Shown here one piece after another: positions 33,590 to 45,509 of a stretch of DNA of 64,000 nucleotides; position 1 is the first letter of the stretch, and every line of letters begins with the position of its first letter. The notes under the pieces were generated by a model. The model worked only from the letters and a program-made list of their open reading frames with translations, had not been told where the DNA came from and searched no databases. The position numbers and the translations under genes are program-made. The stretch comes from Actinomycetospora soli (lineage in GTDB: Bacteria; Actinomycetota; Actinomycetes; Mycobacteriales; Pseudonocardiaceae), in the NCBI RefSeq assembly GCF_021026295.1, contig NZ_JAJNDA010000004.1:368254-432253 (forward strand), in the 5' to 3' direction.

Positions 33590-34830
33590 CCGGGGCGGGC
33601 GCAGCGGCGGGGGGCGGCGCCGAGCCGACCACCAGCGCCGAGTCGCCGTGGCCGGTCCGCACGGTCGCGCTCAAGGTCTCGAAGTGGATCGACCGGCTCG
33701 GGCCGGTGTGGGTCGAGGGCCAGCTCACGCAGCTCTCCGCGCGCACCGGCACCGCGTTCCTGACGTTGCGCGACCCGGCCGCGGACGTCTCGCTCTCCCT
33801 GACCGCGCCCACCCCGCTCGTGCGCGAGAAGGCGCTGGCCGAGGGCCAGCGGGTGGTCGTCCACGGCAAGTTCTCGTTCTTCTTCGGCCGCGGGACGCTG
33901 TCCCTGCGCGTCGACGAGGTCCGCGCGGTCGGGGTCGGTGAGCTCCTCGCCCGCATCGAGCGGCTGCGGGCGCTCCTCGCCGCCGAGGGCCTGTTCGACG
34001 CCGCCCGCAAGCGCCGGCTCCCGCGCCTGCCCACCTGCGTCGGGCTGATCACCGGGCGGGCGAGCGCGGCCGAGCACGACGTGGTCACGGTCGCGACGAC
34101 GCGGTGGCCGGCCGTGCACTTCCGGGTCGAGAACACCGCCACGCAGGGCGTGCAGGCGGTCCCGCAGATCCTCGACGCCCTGGACGCGCTCGACCGCGAC
34201 CCGGCCGTCCAGGTGATCGTCATCGCCCGCGGCGGCGGCAGCGTCGAGGACCTGCTGCCCTTCTCCGACGAGGCCCTCTGCCGCGGGATCGCGCGCTGCC
34301 GCACCCCGGTGGTCACGGCGATCGGGCACGAGCCGGACACCCCGCTGGTCGACCACGTCGCCGACGTCCGCGCCGCGACCCCCACCGACGCCGCCAAGCG
34401 GATCGTCCCGGACCTCGCCGAGGAGACCGCCCACCTCGCCGCCCTGCGCACCCGCGCCCGCCGCGCGCTGCACGCGTGGGTCGAACGCGAGGACGCCCTG
34501 ATCGCCCGGCTCCGGGCCCGGCCGGTGCTCGCCGACCCGCTGCGCACCGTCGACGCCCGCGCCGGGGAGGTCGCCGCGCTCACCGACCGCGCCCGCCGCA
34601 CCGTCGACCGCGGCCTGCGCGAACGGGAGGCCGACATCCGCCACCGGCGGGCCTCGCTGACGGCGCTCGGACCCGCGGCGACCCTCACCCGCGGCTACGC
34701 GATCGTGCAGCGCGGCGGCGAGGTCGGCTCCCCGGTGCTGCGCGCCGCCGCCGACGCCCGGCCCGGCGACCTGCTGCGGGTCCGCCTCGCCGACGGGGCC
34801 GTCACCGCGCGGGTCGAGGCCGCCGAGTGA
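33586..34830 (+). CDS. xseA: Exodeoxyribonuclease VII large subunit
   Basis: This 414-aa subunit of the single-strand-specific exonuclease VII has an N-terminal OB fold (about 20-115, [15 protein letters not shown]), a catalytic core with [14 protein letters not shown] and [20 protein letters not shown], then [20 protein letters not shown], and a long C-terminal coiled coil. The GTG at 33586 overlaps the previous stop; the open frame upstream is fortuitous. The stop codon falls inside a degenerate hairpin element (34825-34856). It acts with XseB in trimming DNA during repair. Confidence 0.95.
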   Translation: MTGAGAAAGGGAEPTTSAESPWPVRTVALKVSKWIDRLGPVWVEGQLTQLSARTGTAFLTLRDPAADVSLSLTAPTPLVREKALAEGQRVVVHGKFSFFFGRGTLSLRVDEVRAVGVGELLARIERLRALLAAEGLFDAARKRRLPRLPTCVGLITGRASAAEHDVVTVATTRWPAVHFRVENTATQGVQAVPQILDALDALDRDPAVQVIVIARGGGSVEDLLPFSDEALCRGIARCRTPVVTAIGHEPDTPLVDHVADVRAATPTDAAKRIVPDLAEETAHLAALRTRARRALHAWVEREDALIARLRARPVLADPLRTVDARAGEVAALTDRARRTVDRGLREREADIRHRRASLTALGPAATLTRGYAIVQRGGEVGSPVLRAAADARPGDLLRVRLADGAVTARVEAAE

Positions 34831-34856
34831 GCGCCGTGGGCCACCGCTGACACTGG
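34825..34856. repeat. Degenerate copy of the CGTGTGCCACC-loop hairpin
   Basis: Left arm AGTGAGC, loop GCCGTGGGCCACC, right arm GCTGACACT. The left arm lacks two bases that would complete pairing, and it includes the xseA stop codon. It matches the elements at 36128, 57322 and 57351. Confidence 0.5.
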
Positions 34857-34890
34857 ACGACAGGAACGGCACACGACGGGAGTACCGAGC

Positions 34891-35115
34891 ATGGCCGACG
34901 ACGAGCCCGGCTACGAGCAGGCCCGCGACGAGCTCGCGCAGGTCGTCGCGAAGCTGGAGGCCGGCGGGCTGTCGCTCGAGGACTCGCTCGCGCTCTGGGA
35001 ACGGGGCGAGGAACTCGCCCGGGTGTGCGAGCGTCACCTGGCCGGAGCACGCGCGAAGGTCGACGCCGTGCTCCGCGAGGCGGAGTCGCAGGAGCCTCCG
35101 GGTCGGTCAGGATAG
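34891..35115 (+). CDS. xseB: Exodeoxyribonuclease VII small subunit
   Basis: This 74-aa helical hairpin protein begins MADDEPGYEQARDELAQVVAKLE. The LEAGGLSLEDSLALWERGEEL segment (cited in part) is the family hallmark. Several XseB copies wrap the XseA coiled coils to form active exonuclease VII. It starts 60 bp after xseA, in the same operon. Confidence 0.94.
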   Translation: MADDEPGYEQARDELAQVVAKLEAGGLSLEDSLALWERGEELARVCERHLAGARAKVDAVLREAESQEPPGRSG

Positions 35116-35119
35116 GGCC

Positions 35120-36094
35120 ATGAGCAGCCCGCCGGAGGAGGCCTGGGAGCGCGCGATCGCGGACGCGCACGACGGCTACCACGACGAGACCCGCCTGCAC
35201 CGCGATCCCGACGTGCTCGTCGAGGACGTCGTCTCCTGGCGGATGCTCTCGCCGCACCTGATGCGGGCGCTGGCCTTCCTGGTCGCGCCGACCGTGCTGC
35301 TCGGGATCTGGCTGCTGCTCGACTACCTCGCGTCGACCTCCGGGCCCTCGATCACCGGCCGGCTCGTGATGAACGTGCTGATCGCCGTGATCGTGGTGCT
35401 CTACCTCGCCGGGCTCGCCGCGTTCTTCGCCCCGGCCAAGGAGCCGATCGCCGAGTACTCGCGGCTGCTGGAGCACCGCGCCGGCGCGGCCCGCGGCGCC
35501 TACGACTGGGTCACCCGTGCCGCCCGCGCCCGGCGCACGCCCGCGGAGGTCGCGCCGAGCACCGTCGCCGGGGTGCCGGTGCTGCTGTTCCGCCAGCGCA
35601 GCGAGCGGGCGATGCTGCTCGTCCAGCCCTACGGCCAGGACCTCTACGTCGGCTGGACGATGTGGCGCTCCCGCTCGACGGCCACGCTCCTCGCGCACTT
35701 CCTCCGCGACACCTTCGGCCGCTTCGCGCCGCTGCCGGTCCTCTCGGCCGAACTGCGCGCCGCCTCCACCCGCGCGATGCGCGAGAGCGTGCACTCGCTC
35801 GCCCGGGAGGGCGTGGCGGCCGCCGCGTACGCCGACCGCGCCGCCGCCGAGCCGTCCCGACGGCGGGCCGCGTCGCCGGAGACCGCGGCCCCCGCGGCCC
35901 CCGCGGCCCCCGCGGCCCCCGCGGCCCACCGGGAGCAGGAGCCGGAGCCGCACCGGCCCGCCGCGGCCGACCCGACCCGTCGTCGGGAAGGCCTCCCCGC
36001 CTCGGCCCCGGTGACCGACCCGACCGCTGGCTGGGCGCAGGAGGAGCGCGAGTACGTCACCCGCGACGAGGCGTGGGGCCCGCCGCCGCGCTGA
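35120..36094 (+). CDS. Membrane protein with Pro/Ala repeat tail
   Basis: This 324-aa protein is of a family I do not recognise. Two membrane helices lie at about residues 50-72 and 83-105. A soluble domain of about 140 residues follows, starting with an amphipathic EYSRLLEHRAGAARGAYDW stretch. The tail contains a perfect APA/AAP tract encoded by a CCCGCGGC tandem repeat (about 35886-35925) and is likely disordered. It starts 4 bp after xseB, so it shares that operon. The tail also carries two CCCGACGRCGGG motifs (35856 and 35976). Confidence 0.75.
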   Translation: MSSPPEEAWERAIADAHDGYHDETRLHRDPDVLVEDVVSWRMLSPHLMRALAFLVAPTVLLGIWLLLDYLASTSGPSITGRLVMNVLIAVIVVLYLAGLAAFFAPAKEPIAEYSRLLEHRAGAARGAYDWVTRAARARRTPAEVAPSTVAGVPVLLFRQRSERAMLLVQPYGQDLYVGWTMWRSRSTATLLAHFLRDTFGRFAPLPVLSAELRAASTRAMRESVHSLAREGVAAAAYADRAAAEPSRRRAASPETAAPAAPAAPAAPAAHREQEPEPHRPAAADPTRRREGLPASAPVTDPTAGWAQEEREYVTRDEAWGPPPR

Positions 36095-36127
36095 CCCGCG
36101 CGGGTGTGGCGCCGGACTGACGTCGGA

Positions 36128-36152
36128 CGTCAGCCGTGTGCCACCGCTGACG
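36128..36152. terminator. Hairpin with CGTGTGCCACC loop between convergent genes
   Basis: A 7-bp stem CGTCAGC/GCTGACG closes the 11-nt loop CGTGTGCCACC. It ends 3 nt before the stop of the convergent DUF4245 gene. The loop is identical in the two elements near 57.3 kb. Confidence 0.65.
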
Positions 36153-36155
36153 CGG

Positions 36156-36740
36156 CTACGGCGACCGGCGCGCCGCGGTGATCAGCTGGACGAAGCGGGC
36201 CGGGGTCGCGTCGCCCGTGACGAGCCAGCGCACCCCGCCGCCGACGTCGGCGACCCAGATCGCCTCGTTGCGCAGCCCGCGGTAGGTCGCCCACGTCAGC
36301 CCGTCCGCGCTCACCGGGGCCCCGGCCTGCGGCGTGCCCTGCTCCGAGGTGACGAGGCCCTCGACGGTGCCGTCGGACTGGACGAGGCGGACGAACGAGT
36401 CGTCCGGGGTCAGCCAGCCGAGCCGGAACGCCCGGCCGCCCTCCCCCGGGGTCGAGCTCTGCGCCGCGTCTCCCGGTACGTCGCGGATGTCGGTGGACTG
36501 CGGGATCCAGTCCGCCGGCAGCTGCGGCCCGCGCACCGGGAAGGGCAGCGTGGCGGCGGCCGACCGGGTCGCGTCGGCGACGTCGATGCGCTGCACCGAC
36601 CCGCGGTCGACCGTGCTCGGCGAGGACACCGAGCACGCGCGGGTGAGTCCGGTGAGGGCCAGGACGATGACCGCGAGCACGATCGTGCCGACGGCGAACG
36701 GTCCGATGCCGCCGGTGCGGTCGGCCTTGGGCGAACTCAT
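36156..36740 (-). CDS. DUF4245 single-pass membrane protein
   Basis: This 194-aa protein has one N-terminal membrane helix (about residues 13-35, [20 protein letters not shown]) and an extracytoplasmic domain with LPADWIPQS and a GLTWATYRG stretch typical of DUF4245. In mycobacteria the family sits next to glpX and fum as here. The start at 36740 has a GGAG four bases upstream; an ATG at 36749 is possible. It is transcribed away from glpX. Function unknown; envelope location inferred. Confidence 0.82.
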   Translation of the reverse strand: MSSPKADRTGGIGPFAVGTIVLAVIVLALTGLTRACSVSSPSTVDRGSVQRIDVADATRSAAATLPFPVRGPQLPADWIPQSTDIRDVPGDAAQSSTPGEGGRAFRLGWLTPDDSFVRLVQSDGTVEGLVTSEQGTPQAGAPVSADGLTWATYRGLRNEAIWVADVGGGVRWLVTGDATPARFVQLITAARRSP

Positions 36741-36838
36741 GGGCTCCATCGTTCCAGTGGCCCTCGACGCGGCGCCGGACGAGGCCCTGGTCTGGGAGGA
36801 TGGCGACCCCCGTCCAGCTGGAAGAAGGAGCGCACCCG

Positions 36839-37882
36839 GTGACCTCTCCCGCCCGCCGTCGTCCCGAGGCCCCGGACCGCAACCTGGCCCTCGAACTCGT
36901 CCGGGTCACGGAGGCCGCCGCCATGGCCGCGGGCCGCTTCGTCGGGCGCGGCGACAAGGAGGGCGGCGACGGCGCCGCCGTCGACGCGATGCGCAAGCTC
37001 GTCAGCTCCGTCTCGATGCGCGGCGTCGTCGTCATCGGCGAGGGCGAGAAGGACGAGGCGCCGATGCTGTTCAACGGCGAGGAGGTCGGCAACGGGGACG
37101 GCCCGGAGTGCGACGTCGCCGTGGATCCGGTCGACGGCACCACCCTCATGGCCAAGGGCATGCCGAACGCGCTCGCCGTGCTGGCCGTCGCCGAACGGGG
37201 CGCGATGTTCGACCCGTCGGCCGTGTTCTACATGGAGAAGCTCGCGGTCGGGCCGGAGTACGCCGACGTCGTGGACATCACGCGCTCGGTGAAGGACAAC
37301 CTGCGCGCCATCGCGAAGCGCAAGGGCGGCGGCATCCCCGACGTCACGGTCTGCGTGCTCGACCGGCCGCGCCACGACCAGCTCGTGCAGGAGATCCGCG
37401 ACGCCGGCGCCCGCATCCGGTTCATCTCCGACGGCGACGTCGCGGGGGCCATCGCGGCCGCCCGCCACGAGAGCGGCGTCGACATCCTGCTGGGCATCGG
37501 CGGCACGCCCGAGGGCATCATCGCCGCCTCCGCGATCACCTGCCTCGGCGGTTCCTTCCAGGGCCGGCTGTGGCCGAAGGACGACGCCGAGCGGGAGAAG
37601 GCGATCGCCGCGGGGCACGACCTCGACCAGGTGCTGCACACGACCGACCTGGTCAAGGGCGAGAACATCTTCTTCTGCGCCACCGGGGTCACCGACGGCG
37701 ACCTGCTGCGCGGCGTGCACTACCGGGCGGGCGGGGCCACCACGCAGTCGCTGGTGATGCGCTCGAAGTCCGGCACGGTGCGCCTCATCGACGGCTACCA
37801 CCGGCTGTCGAAGCTGCGGGAGTACTCGAGCTTCGACCTCGGCGGGGACGACGACGACCTGCAGGAGTCGCCCTGGCAGTGA
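36839..37882 (+). CDS. glpX: Class II fructose-1,6-bisphosphatase
   Basis: This 347-aa Li-sensitive phosphatase for gluconeogenesis has GRGDKEGGD (about 36-44), [10 protein letters not shown] (68-77) and DPVDGTT (96-102) as metal-binding motifs. GTG 36839 has an AGAAGGAG Shine-Dalgarno at good distance. The upstream ATG at 36800 has GGAGG touching the start codon, so it is less likely. It lies next to fumC, the usual actinomycete arrangement, linking gluconeogenesis with the TCA cycle. Confidence 0.94.
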   Translation: MTSPARRRPEAPDRNLALELVRVTEAAAMAAGRFVGRGDKEGGDGAAVDAMRKLVSSVSMRGVVVIGEGEKDEAPMLFNGEEVGNGDGPECDVAVDPVDGTTLMAKGMPNALAVLAVAERGAMFDPSAVFYMEKLAVGPEYADVVDITRSVKDNLRAIAKRKGGGIPDVTVCVLDRPRHDQLVQEIRDAGARIRFISDGDVAGAIAAARHESGVDILLGIGGTPEGIIAASAITCLGGSFQGRLWPKDDAEREKAIAAGHDLDQVLHTTDLVKGENIFFCATGVTDGDLLRGVHYRAGGATTQSLVMRSKSGTVRLIDGYHRLSKLREYSSFDLGGDDDDLQESPWQ

Positions 37883-37902
37883 GCGCGGCTCGCGCGCCTC
37901 GG

Positions 37903-37908
37903 CACAAT
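37903..37908 (+). promoter_or_regulatory. Possible leaderless -10 element for fumC
   Basis: CACAAT ends 7 nt before ATG 37916. It overlaps the alternative ATG at 37907, which argues for the downstream start. Confidence 0.35.
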
Positions 37909-37915
37909 GACGACC

Positions 37916-39325
37916 ATGAGCAGCAACGGCGCCCAGGAGTTCCGCACCGAGCACGACACGATGGGCGAGGTCCAGGTCCCCGCCCAGGCGCTCTACGCGG
38001 CGCAGACCCAGCGCGCGGTGGAGAACTTCCCGATCTCCGGCCGCCCGATCGAGCCGGCCCAGATCCGCGCGCTCGGGCTCGTCAAGGGCGCCTGCGCCCG
38101 GGTGAACAAGGACCTGGGCGTGCTCGACGCCGGGATCGCCGACGCCGTCGCGGCCGCCGCCGACGAGGTGGCCTCCGGCGCGCACGACGGCGAGTTCCCG
38201 ATCGACGTGTTCCAGACCGGCTCGGGCACCAGCTCGAACATGAACGCCAACGAGGTCATCGCGACGCTGGCCTCGCGCGCGTCGGGGGAGAAGGTCCACC
38301 CGAACGACCACGTCAACGCCTCGCAGAGCTCGAACGACGTCTTCCCGACGACGATCCACCTGGCCGCCACCGAGGCCGTCGTCCGCGACACCATCCCGGG
38401 CCTGGACCACCTCGCGTCGGTGCTGAACCGCAGGGCGCAGGACTGGCGGCACGTGGTCAAGTCCGGCCGCACGCACCTCATGGACGCCGTGCCGATCACG
38501 CTCGGCCAGGAGGCCGGCGGCTGGGCGACCCAGTGCACGCACGGCGCGGAGCGGCTGCGCGCCACGCTCCCCCGCCTCGGCGAGCTGCCCATCGGCGGCA
38601 CCGCGGTCGGCACCGGGATCAACACCCCGGAGGGCTTCGGCGGCAAGGTCGTCGAGCAGCTGCGGCAGTCGACCGGCATCCCCGAGCTCACCGAGGCCCG
38701 CGACCACATCGAGGCCCAGGGCGCCCGCGACGGCCTCGTCGAGGTCTCCGGCGCGCTGCGCACCGTCGCGGTCAGCCTCTACAAGATCGCCAACGACGTC
38801 CGCTGGATGTCCTCGGGCCCCTCGACCGGGCTCGCCGAGATCCGCATCCCCGACCTGCAGCCGGGCAGCTCGATCATGCCGGGCAAGGTCAACCCGGTGA
38901 TCTGCGAGGCCACGATGATGGTCTGCGCCCAGGTCATCGGCAACGACGCGACCGTCGCCTTCTCCGGCACGCAGGGCAACCTCGAGCTCAACGTCATGAT
39001 GCCGGTGATGGCGCGCAACATCCTGGAGTCGGCCCGCCTGCTGGCCAACGCCGCGCGCCTGCTCGCCGACCGCGTCCTCGAGGGCACCGAGGCCGACGAG
39101 GAGGCCTGCCGCCGCTACGCCGAGTCCTCCTCGGCGATCGTCACGCCGCTCAACCGCCTCATCGGCTACGAGGAGGCGGCGAAGATCGCGAAGAAGGCGA
39201 TGAAGGAGCGCAAGACGATCCGCGAGGTCATCGAGGCCGACGGCTACGTCCGCGACGGCAAGCTCACCCAGGAGCAGCTCGACACCGCGCTGGACGTGCT
39301 CGCGATGACGCGGGTGGACTCCTGA
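37916..39325 (+). CDS. fumC: Class II fumarate hydratase
   Basis: This 469-aa TCA-cycle enzyme interconverts fumarate and malate. It has the signature [10 protein letters not shown] near residue 320, [14 protein letters not shown] near 103, and [10 protein letters not shown] near 183 with the catalytic His. It is a class II heat-stable tetramer without iron-sulfur. ATG 37907 would add three residues and overlaps a possible -10 box, so I take 37916. It lies 33 bp after glpX. Confidence 0.95.
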   Translation: MSSNGAQEFRTEHDTMGEVQVPAQALYAAQTQRAVENFPISGRPIEPAQIRALGLVKGACARVNKDLGVLDAGIADAVAAAADEVASGAHDGEFPIDVFQTGSGTSSNMNANEVIATLASRASGEKVHPNDHVNASQSSNDVFPTTIHLAATEAVVRDTIPGLDHLASVLNRRAQDWRHVVKSGRTHLMDAVPITLGQEAGGWATQCTHGAERLRATLPRLGELPIGGTAVGTGINTPEGFGGKVVEQLRQSTGIPELTEARDHIEAQGARDGLVEVSGALRTVAVSLYKIANDVRWMSSGPSTGLAEIRIPDLQPGSSIMPGKVNPVICEATMMVCAQVIGNDATVAFSGTQGNLELNVMMPVMARNILESARLLANAARLLADRVLEGTEADEEACRRYAESSSAIVTPLNRLIGYEEAAKIAKKAMKERKTIREVIEADGYVRDGKLTQEQLDTALDVLAMTRVDS

Positions 39326-39327
39326 CG

Positions 39328-40827
39328 ATGCTCTTCTCCCGGGTCGTCGCGACCTCCGGCGAGGTCGGGGCGACCCGGTCGCGCAAGGCCAAGACCGCGG
39401 CGCTGGCCGCGGTCCTGGCCGACGCGTCGCCCGACGAGGTCGCGCCGGTCACGGCGTGGCTCGCCGGGTTCATGCTGCAGGGCCGGACCGGGATCGGCTG
39501 GCGCACGCTGTCCGGCGTCGACGTCCCGCCCGCCGCGGAGCCGTCGCTGGCGGTCGGTGACGTCGAGGCGGCGCTGGACCGGCTCGCGGCGCTCGCCGGG
39601 TCGGGCAGCGGGGTCGGCGCCCGGCGGGCGGAGGAGCTCTCGGCGCTGCTCGGCGCCGCCACCGCCGACGAGGGCCGGTTCCTGGTGCGGCTGCTCGGCG
39701 GCGAGCTGCGCCAGGGCGCGCTCGAGGGGCTGATGGTCGAGGCGGTCGCCGCGGCGGCGGAGGTCCCGGCCGAGGTGGTGCGCCGCGCGTTCATGCTCTC
39801 CGGACAGCTCCCGGAGACCGCCCGCGCGGCGCTGGCGTCCGACGACCCGGTGGCGGCGCTGGAGGCCGTCGGGCTCGAGGTGATGCGCCCGGTCCGCCCG
39901 ATGCTCGCCTCCCCCGGCGACTCGCTGGAGGACACGCTCGCCGACCTGGGCACCGAGATCGTCGTCGAGCACAAGCTCGACGGTGCGCGCATCCAGGTCC
40001 ACCGGCGCGGCGACGAGGTGCGGGTGTGGTCGCGGACGCTGCACGAGATCACCGACGCGGTGCCGGAGATCGTGGCGCTGACCCGCGCGCTGCCCGTCTC
40101 CGAGGTCGTGCTCGACGGGGAGACGCTCGCCGTCGCCGAGGACGGGCGGCCGCGCGCGTTCCAGGAGTCGATGAAGGGGCTGGGCTCCGGGGCGATGCAG
40201 CCGTGGTTCTTCGACTGCCTGCACCGCGACGGCCGCGACCTGGTCGACGAACCGCTGGAGACCCGTCGTCGGGAACTGGCGGAGGTGGTGGGCGACCGGG
40301 TGATCCCGTCGGTGGTGCGGCCGAGCGCGGAGCGCGCGGCGGAGGCGATCCGCGAGGCCCTGGCCGCGGGCCAGGAGGGGTCGATGGTCAAGGCCCTCGA
40401 CTCGACGTACACCGCGGGCCGGCGCGGGAAGGCCTGGCAGAAGATCAAGCCCTCGCACACCTTCGACCTGGTGGTCCTCGCCTGCGAGTGGGGCTCGGGA
40501 CGACGGCGGGGCTGGCTGTCGAACATCCACCTCGGGGCCCGGACGGACGACGGCTTCGTCATGGTCGGCAAGACCTTCAAGGGCATGACCGACGAGACGC
40601 TGCGCTGGCAGACCGAGACGTTCCCGCGGTACGAGACGTCCCGGGACGCGTACACGGTGTATCTGCGGCCGGAGATCGTCGTCGAGATCGAGCTCGACGG
40701 GGTGCAGACCTCCACGCGCTACCCGGGCGGCGTGGCGCTGCGCTTCGCGCGGGTGGTGCGCTACCGCGACGACAAGCCGGTGGGCGAGACCGACACCCTC
40801 GACACACTTCGGGCCCTGCGCCGCTGA
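39328..40827 (+). CDS. ligB: ATP-dependent DNA ligase (LigB type)
   Basis: This 499-aa ligase has an N-terminal DNA-binding domain, the adenylation motif EHKLDGARIQVH with nucleophile Lys near residue 215, motif III ending DGETLAV, motif IV GSMVKALDS and motif V AWQKIKP, plus an OB fold with SNIHLGARTDDGFVMVGKTFKGM. It closely resembles M. tuberculosis LigB (Rv3062) but sits in a different place, two bases after fumC. The NAD-dependent LigA should do replication, so this is an accessory repair ligase. Confidence 0.93.
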   Translation: MLFSRVVATSGEVGATRSRKAKTAALAAVLADASPDEVAPVTAWLAGFMLQGRTGIGWRTLSGVDVPPAAEPSLAVGDVEAALDRLAALAGSGSGVGARRAEELSALLGAATADEGRFLVRLLGGELRQGALEGLMVEAVAAAAEVPAEVVRRAFMLSGQLPETARAALASDDPVAALEAVGLEVMRPVRPMLASPGDSLEDTLADLGTEIVVEHKLDGARIQVHRRGDEVRVWSRTLHEITDAVPEIVALTRALPVSEVVLDGETLAVAEDGRPRAFQESMKGLGSGAMQPWFFDCLHRDGRDLVDEPLETRRRELAEVVGDRVIPSVVRPSAERAAEAIREALAAGQEGSMVKALDSTYTAGRRGKAWQKIKPSHTFDLVVLACEWGSGRRRGWLSNIHLGARTDDGFVMVGKTFKGMTDETLRWQTETFPRYETSRDAYTVYLRPEIVVEIELDGVQTSTRYPGGVALRFARVVRYRDDKPVGETDTLDTLRALRR

Positions 40828-40856
40828 TCGTCGCGACGGCGGGGCACCCCGGTCCC

Positions 40857-42017
40857 GTGCGCATGCTCACGACCGTCACCGGCTCGCCCTCCCACGCCCG
40901 GGCCGTCCTGCCGTTCGCCCGGGTGGTCGCGGAGGCCGGACACGAGGTGGTCGTCGCCTGCCCGCCGGACCTCGCCGCCACGTTCGACCGGGAACCGGTG
41001 ACGGTCGCACCGGTGCTGGTCCCCATGTCCGAGGCGGCCGCCCGCTTCGTCCCGCGCATCGAGGCCCTGGGCGAGGACCCCGACCCGGCCGCCGTCGTGG
41101 CGCGCGTGTTCGCCGGCGAGCACCTGGTCGACGAGGTGCGGGCGCTGCGCGGGCTCGGTCGCGTCGACCTCGTGCTGCGCGACGGGGGCGAGTTCGCCGG
41201 GATGCTGTACGCCGAGGAGCTGGGGGTGCCGCACCTGCCCGCGCCGTCCGGGGCGGCGCACGTCCTCGACCCGCTGCACGTCGGGCCGCTGCTCACCGCG
41301 TCCCGCACCGAGCTGGGGCTGCCCGCCGTCCCCGACGCCGGCGCGCCGGCCCCGTTCGGCCGCCTGGACTGCATGCCGCCGACGTTCTCCTTCGCGCCGC
41401 CGTGGCTGCCGGACGCGTTCGCGTACCGGCAGGACGACGAGGTCGAGCGCGGCGGTCGGCTGCCGGAGTGGGTCGCGGCGCTGCCGGCGGGCCGGCCGCT
41501 GGTGCTCGGGTCGCTCGGGACGGCGCTGCCGATGATGCAGGCGTCCGGGCGCAGCGCCCCGGGCGGTCCGCCCGCCGACCCCGCCGCCGGGCTCCGCGCG
41601 CTGGTGCGCGGGGCGAACGCGGTGGACGCCGAGGTCGTCGTCGCGACCGGCGGGCTGGAGTGCGACGTCGAGCCGGCACCGCACGTGCACCTCGAGCGGT
41701 GGGTGCCGCAGCCGCTGCTGCTGCAGGTCGCCGACGCGATGATCACCCACGGCGGCTACAACACCGTGCGCGAGGCGGTCCGCCACGGCGTGCCGATGGT
41801 CGCGTTCCCGCAGTTCGGCGACCAGTTCGCGAGCGCGGGGCGGATCGCGGCGCTCGGGCTCGGCCGGCACGTGGACGGGGCGTCGGTGGCCGAGGGACTG
41901 GCGGCCGTGCTCGACGACGGGTCGGTGCGGGGCGCGGTGCGGGCCGCCCAGCGGGCGATGCTCGCGCTGCCGCCGGTCGCGGAGTTCGTCCACCGGGCGG
42001 AGGCGCTGGTCGGCTGA
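40857..42017 (+). CDS. MGT-like glycosyltransferase (GT1 fold)
   Basis: This 386-aa GT-B protein has an N-terminal TTVTGSPSHARAVLPFARV (macrolide/UDP-glucuronosyl type) and a C-terminal donor motif with LERWVPQPLLLQVADAMITHGGYNTVREA and PMVAFPQFGDQ (cited in parts). Such enzymes move a sugar to a small hydrophobic acceptor or antibiotic. GTG 40857 is 30 bp after ligB. No biosynthetic cluster is beside it, so detoxification or glycolipid decoration are equal options. Confidence 0.85.
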   Translation: MRMLTTVTGSPSHARAVLPFARVVAEAGHEVVVACPPDLAATFDREPVTVAPVLVPMSEAAARFVPRIEALGEDPDPAAVVARVFAGEHLVDEVRALRGLGRVDLVLRDGGEFAGMLYAEELGVPHLPAPSGAAHVLDPLHVGPLLTASRTELGLPAVPDAGAPAPFGRLDCMPPTFSFAPPWLPDAFAYRQDDEVERGGRLPEWVAALPAGRPLVLGSLGTALPMMQASGRSAPGGPPADPAAGLRALVRGANAVDAEVVVATGGLECDVEPAPHVHLERWVPQPLLLQVADAMITHGGYNTVREAVRHGVPMVAFPQFGDQFASAGRIAALGLGRHVDGASVAEGLAAVLDDGSVRGAVRAAQRAMLALPPVAEFVHRAEALVG

Positions 42018-42036
42018 GAGGCGCACACTGGAGCGC

Positions 42037-43729
<1,693 letters not shown>

Positions 43730-43751
43730 GCGCCGACCCGCCGTGCCCCTG

Positions 43752-43800
43752 CGTGAGGGGAACCCTCGTGCCACAAGAGCGCTCGAAGGTTCCCCTCACG
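43752..43800. terminator. Long hairpin between guaB1 and phoH2, family 2 element
   Basis: A 13-bp perfect stem CGTGAGGGGAACC/GGTTCCCCTCACG closes a 23-nt loop. It lies between two convergent genes. Both the arm and loop sequences recur, inverted, at 55593-55640. Confidence 0.75.
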
Positions 43801-43812
43801 ACGCGGGGCGGG

Positions 43813-45144
43813 TCAGCCGCCGTGCGCCTCGCCCTCCAGCATCTCCGTGACGAGCGCCGCGATGGGCGAGCGCTCGGAGCGGGTCAGCGTGACGTGGGCG
43901 AACAACGGGTGGCCCTTGAGCTTCTCGATCACCGCGGCGATCCCGTCGTGGCGGCCGACGCGCAGGTTGTCGCGCTGGGCGACGTCGTGGGTGAGCACGA
44001 CCCGCGAGTTGGTCCCGAGCCGGGAGAGCACGGTGAGCAGCACGTTGCGCTCGAGGGACTGGGCCTCGTCGACGATGACGAACGCGTCGTGCAGTGAGCG
44101 CCCGCGGATGTGGGTCAGCGGGAGCACCTCGAGCATGCCCCGCTCGATGACCTCCTCGACGACGTTGGTCGAGACCAGCGCGCCGAGGGTGTCGAAGACG
44201 GCCTGCGCCCAGGGCGCCATCTTCTCGTTCTCGCCGCCGGGCAGGTAGCCGAGATCCTGCCCGCCGACCGCGTAGACCGGCCGGAACACGACGATCTTGC
44301 GGTGCTGCTGGCGCTCGAGCACCGCCTCGAGGCCGGCGCAGAGCGCGACGGCGGACTTGCCGGTGCCGGCGCGGCCGCCGAGGGAGACGATGCCGACGTC
44401 CGGGTCGGTCAGCAGGTCGATCGCGATCCGCTGCTCGGCGGAGCGGCCGTGCAGCCCGAAGACGTCGCGGTCACCGCGGACGAGGCGGACCTGCTTGTCG
44501 GGCGTGACGCGCCCGAGGGCGGAGGAGCCACCGGCGAGCAGCCGCAGCCCCGTGTGGCAGGGCAACTCGCGGGCCGCCTCGACGTCGGTGAGCCCGTCGG
44601 CGAACAGGTCGGAGATCTCCTGCGGCTCCGCGGCGACCTCGGCCATGCCGGTCCAGCCCGACGTCACGACGTCCTGGGCGTGGTACTCGTCGGCCGGGAG
44701 CCCGACCGCCGCCGCCTTGACGCGCAGCGGCATGTCCTTGGTGACCAGGGTGACCCGCGAGCCCTCGGCCGCGAGGTTCGCGGCGCACGCCAGGATGCGC
44801 GCGTCGTTCTCCCCGGTCCGGAAGCCCGCCGGCAGGACCGACGGGTCGGTGTGGTTCAGCTCGATGCGCAGGGATCCGCCCTCGGGCGTGATCTCGATCG
44901 GCTGGTCCAACCGGCCGTGGGTGATGCGGAGGTCGTCGAGGAGGCGCAGCGCCTCCCGGGCGAACCAGCCGAGCTCCGGGTGGTGGCGCTTGCCCTCCAG
45001 CTCGGTGATGACGACGAGCGGCACGACCACCTCGTGCTCGGCGAAGCGGGTGGGGGCCCACGGGTCGCTGAGCAGGACCGAGGTGTCCAGGACGTAGGTG
45101 ATCGGGGTGACCGACGGGGGCTGTGCGACGTGCTCTGCGCTCAC
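43813..45144 (-). CDS. phoH2: PhoH2-type PIN-domain RNA helicase/nuclease
   Basis: This 443-aa fusion has an N-terminal PIN nuclease domain (about 14-155; acidic residues Asp20, Glu48 or Glu50, Asp114, Asp137) and a PhoH ATPase with Walker A GRAGTGKS (257-264) and Walker B FVIVDEAQ (355-362). M. tuberculosis PhoH2 (Rv1095) unwinds and cleaves RNA. GTG 45144 follows GAGGGAG. In mycobacteria a short antitoxin-like ORF precedes phoH2; I see no convincing one here. Confidence 0.92.
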   Translation of the reverse strand: MSAEHVAQPPSVTPITYVLDTSVLLSDPWAPTRFAEHEVVVPLVVITELEGKRHHPELGWFAREALRLLDDLRITHGRLDQPIEITPEGGSLRIELNHTDPSVLPAGFRTGENDARILACAANLAAEGSRVTLVTKDMPLRVKAAAVGLPADEYHAQDVVTSGWTGMAEVAAEPQEISDLFADGLTDVEAARELPCHTGLRLLAGGSSALGRVTPDKQVRLVRGDRDVFGLHGRSAEQRIAIDLLTDPDVGIVSLGGRAGTGKSAVALCAGLEAVLERQQHRKIVVFRPVYAVGGQDLGYLPGGENEKMAPWAQAVFDTLGALVSTNVVEEVIERGMLEVLPLTHIRGRSLHDAFVIVDEAQSLERNVLLTVLSRLGTNSRVVLTHDVAQRDNLRVGRHDGIAAVIEKLKGHPLFAHVTLTRSERSPIAALVTEMLEGEAHGG

Positions 45145-45495
45145 GGCTACTCCCTCGGGCGGTCGCGGCACCCACGACCACGGTTTCCTCGCTGGGACGA
45201 GGTGACCTACGTCGTGATCCGGAGCCGCGGGGGCGGGCCCCCGCCGGGGGACCTCCCTCTCCGGCGCCGCGCGCGAGGACCGGGTGCCGGCCCTCCCGCC
45301 GGGTCGTCCGGGCCGTGGTGCACGCCCGCCGGGGCGGGCGCCCCGGCGGTGCCGCGGCACCGCGTCCCGATCAGACCCGTCACGTTCTCCGGCCTCCCCG
45401 GACGGTCCGCATCCGCTACGGCGCCGTCGAGGCGGACGGTACAGCCGGTGACCGGTCGTTGTCGCGCGCCGAGCGTGACAATTTCGGGTCGCACA
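45145..45495. other. 351-bp gap upstream of phoH2
   Basis: No gene is evident. It must hold the phoH2 promoter and 5' leader, but I cannot pick a -10 box with confidence. Its right end contains the hairpin that follows the DUF885 gene (45467-45509). Several G/C-rich short inverted repeats near 45230-45260 have no clear role. Confidence 0.5.
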
Positions 45496-45509
45496 TCACA
45501 CGCTCGGCG
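45467..45509. terminator. Hairpin at the 3' end of the DUF885 gene
   Basis: An 11-bp stem CGCCGAGCGTG/CACGCTCGGCG closes a 21-nt loop that contains the stop codon of the minus-strand gene. It is a likely terminator. Confidence 0.6.

Noticed and set aside
35886..35925. CCCGCGGC tandem repeat as a regulatory phase-variation tract
   Set aside because: The unit changes length in multiples that keep frame only in part, but it encodes a simple Ala/Pro linker and similar tracts are common in GC-rich genes. No sign of on/off switching.
45145..45360. An antitoxin-like ORF or N-terminal extension upstream of phoH2
   Set aside because: The open frame is Arg/Pro-rich with no similarity to PIN proteins, and GTG 45144 has a good Shine-Dalgarno.
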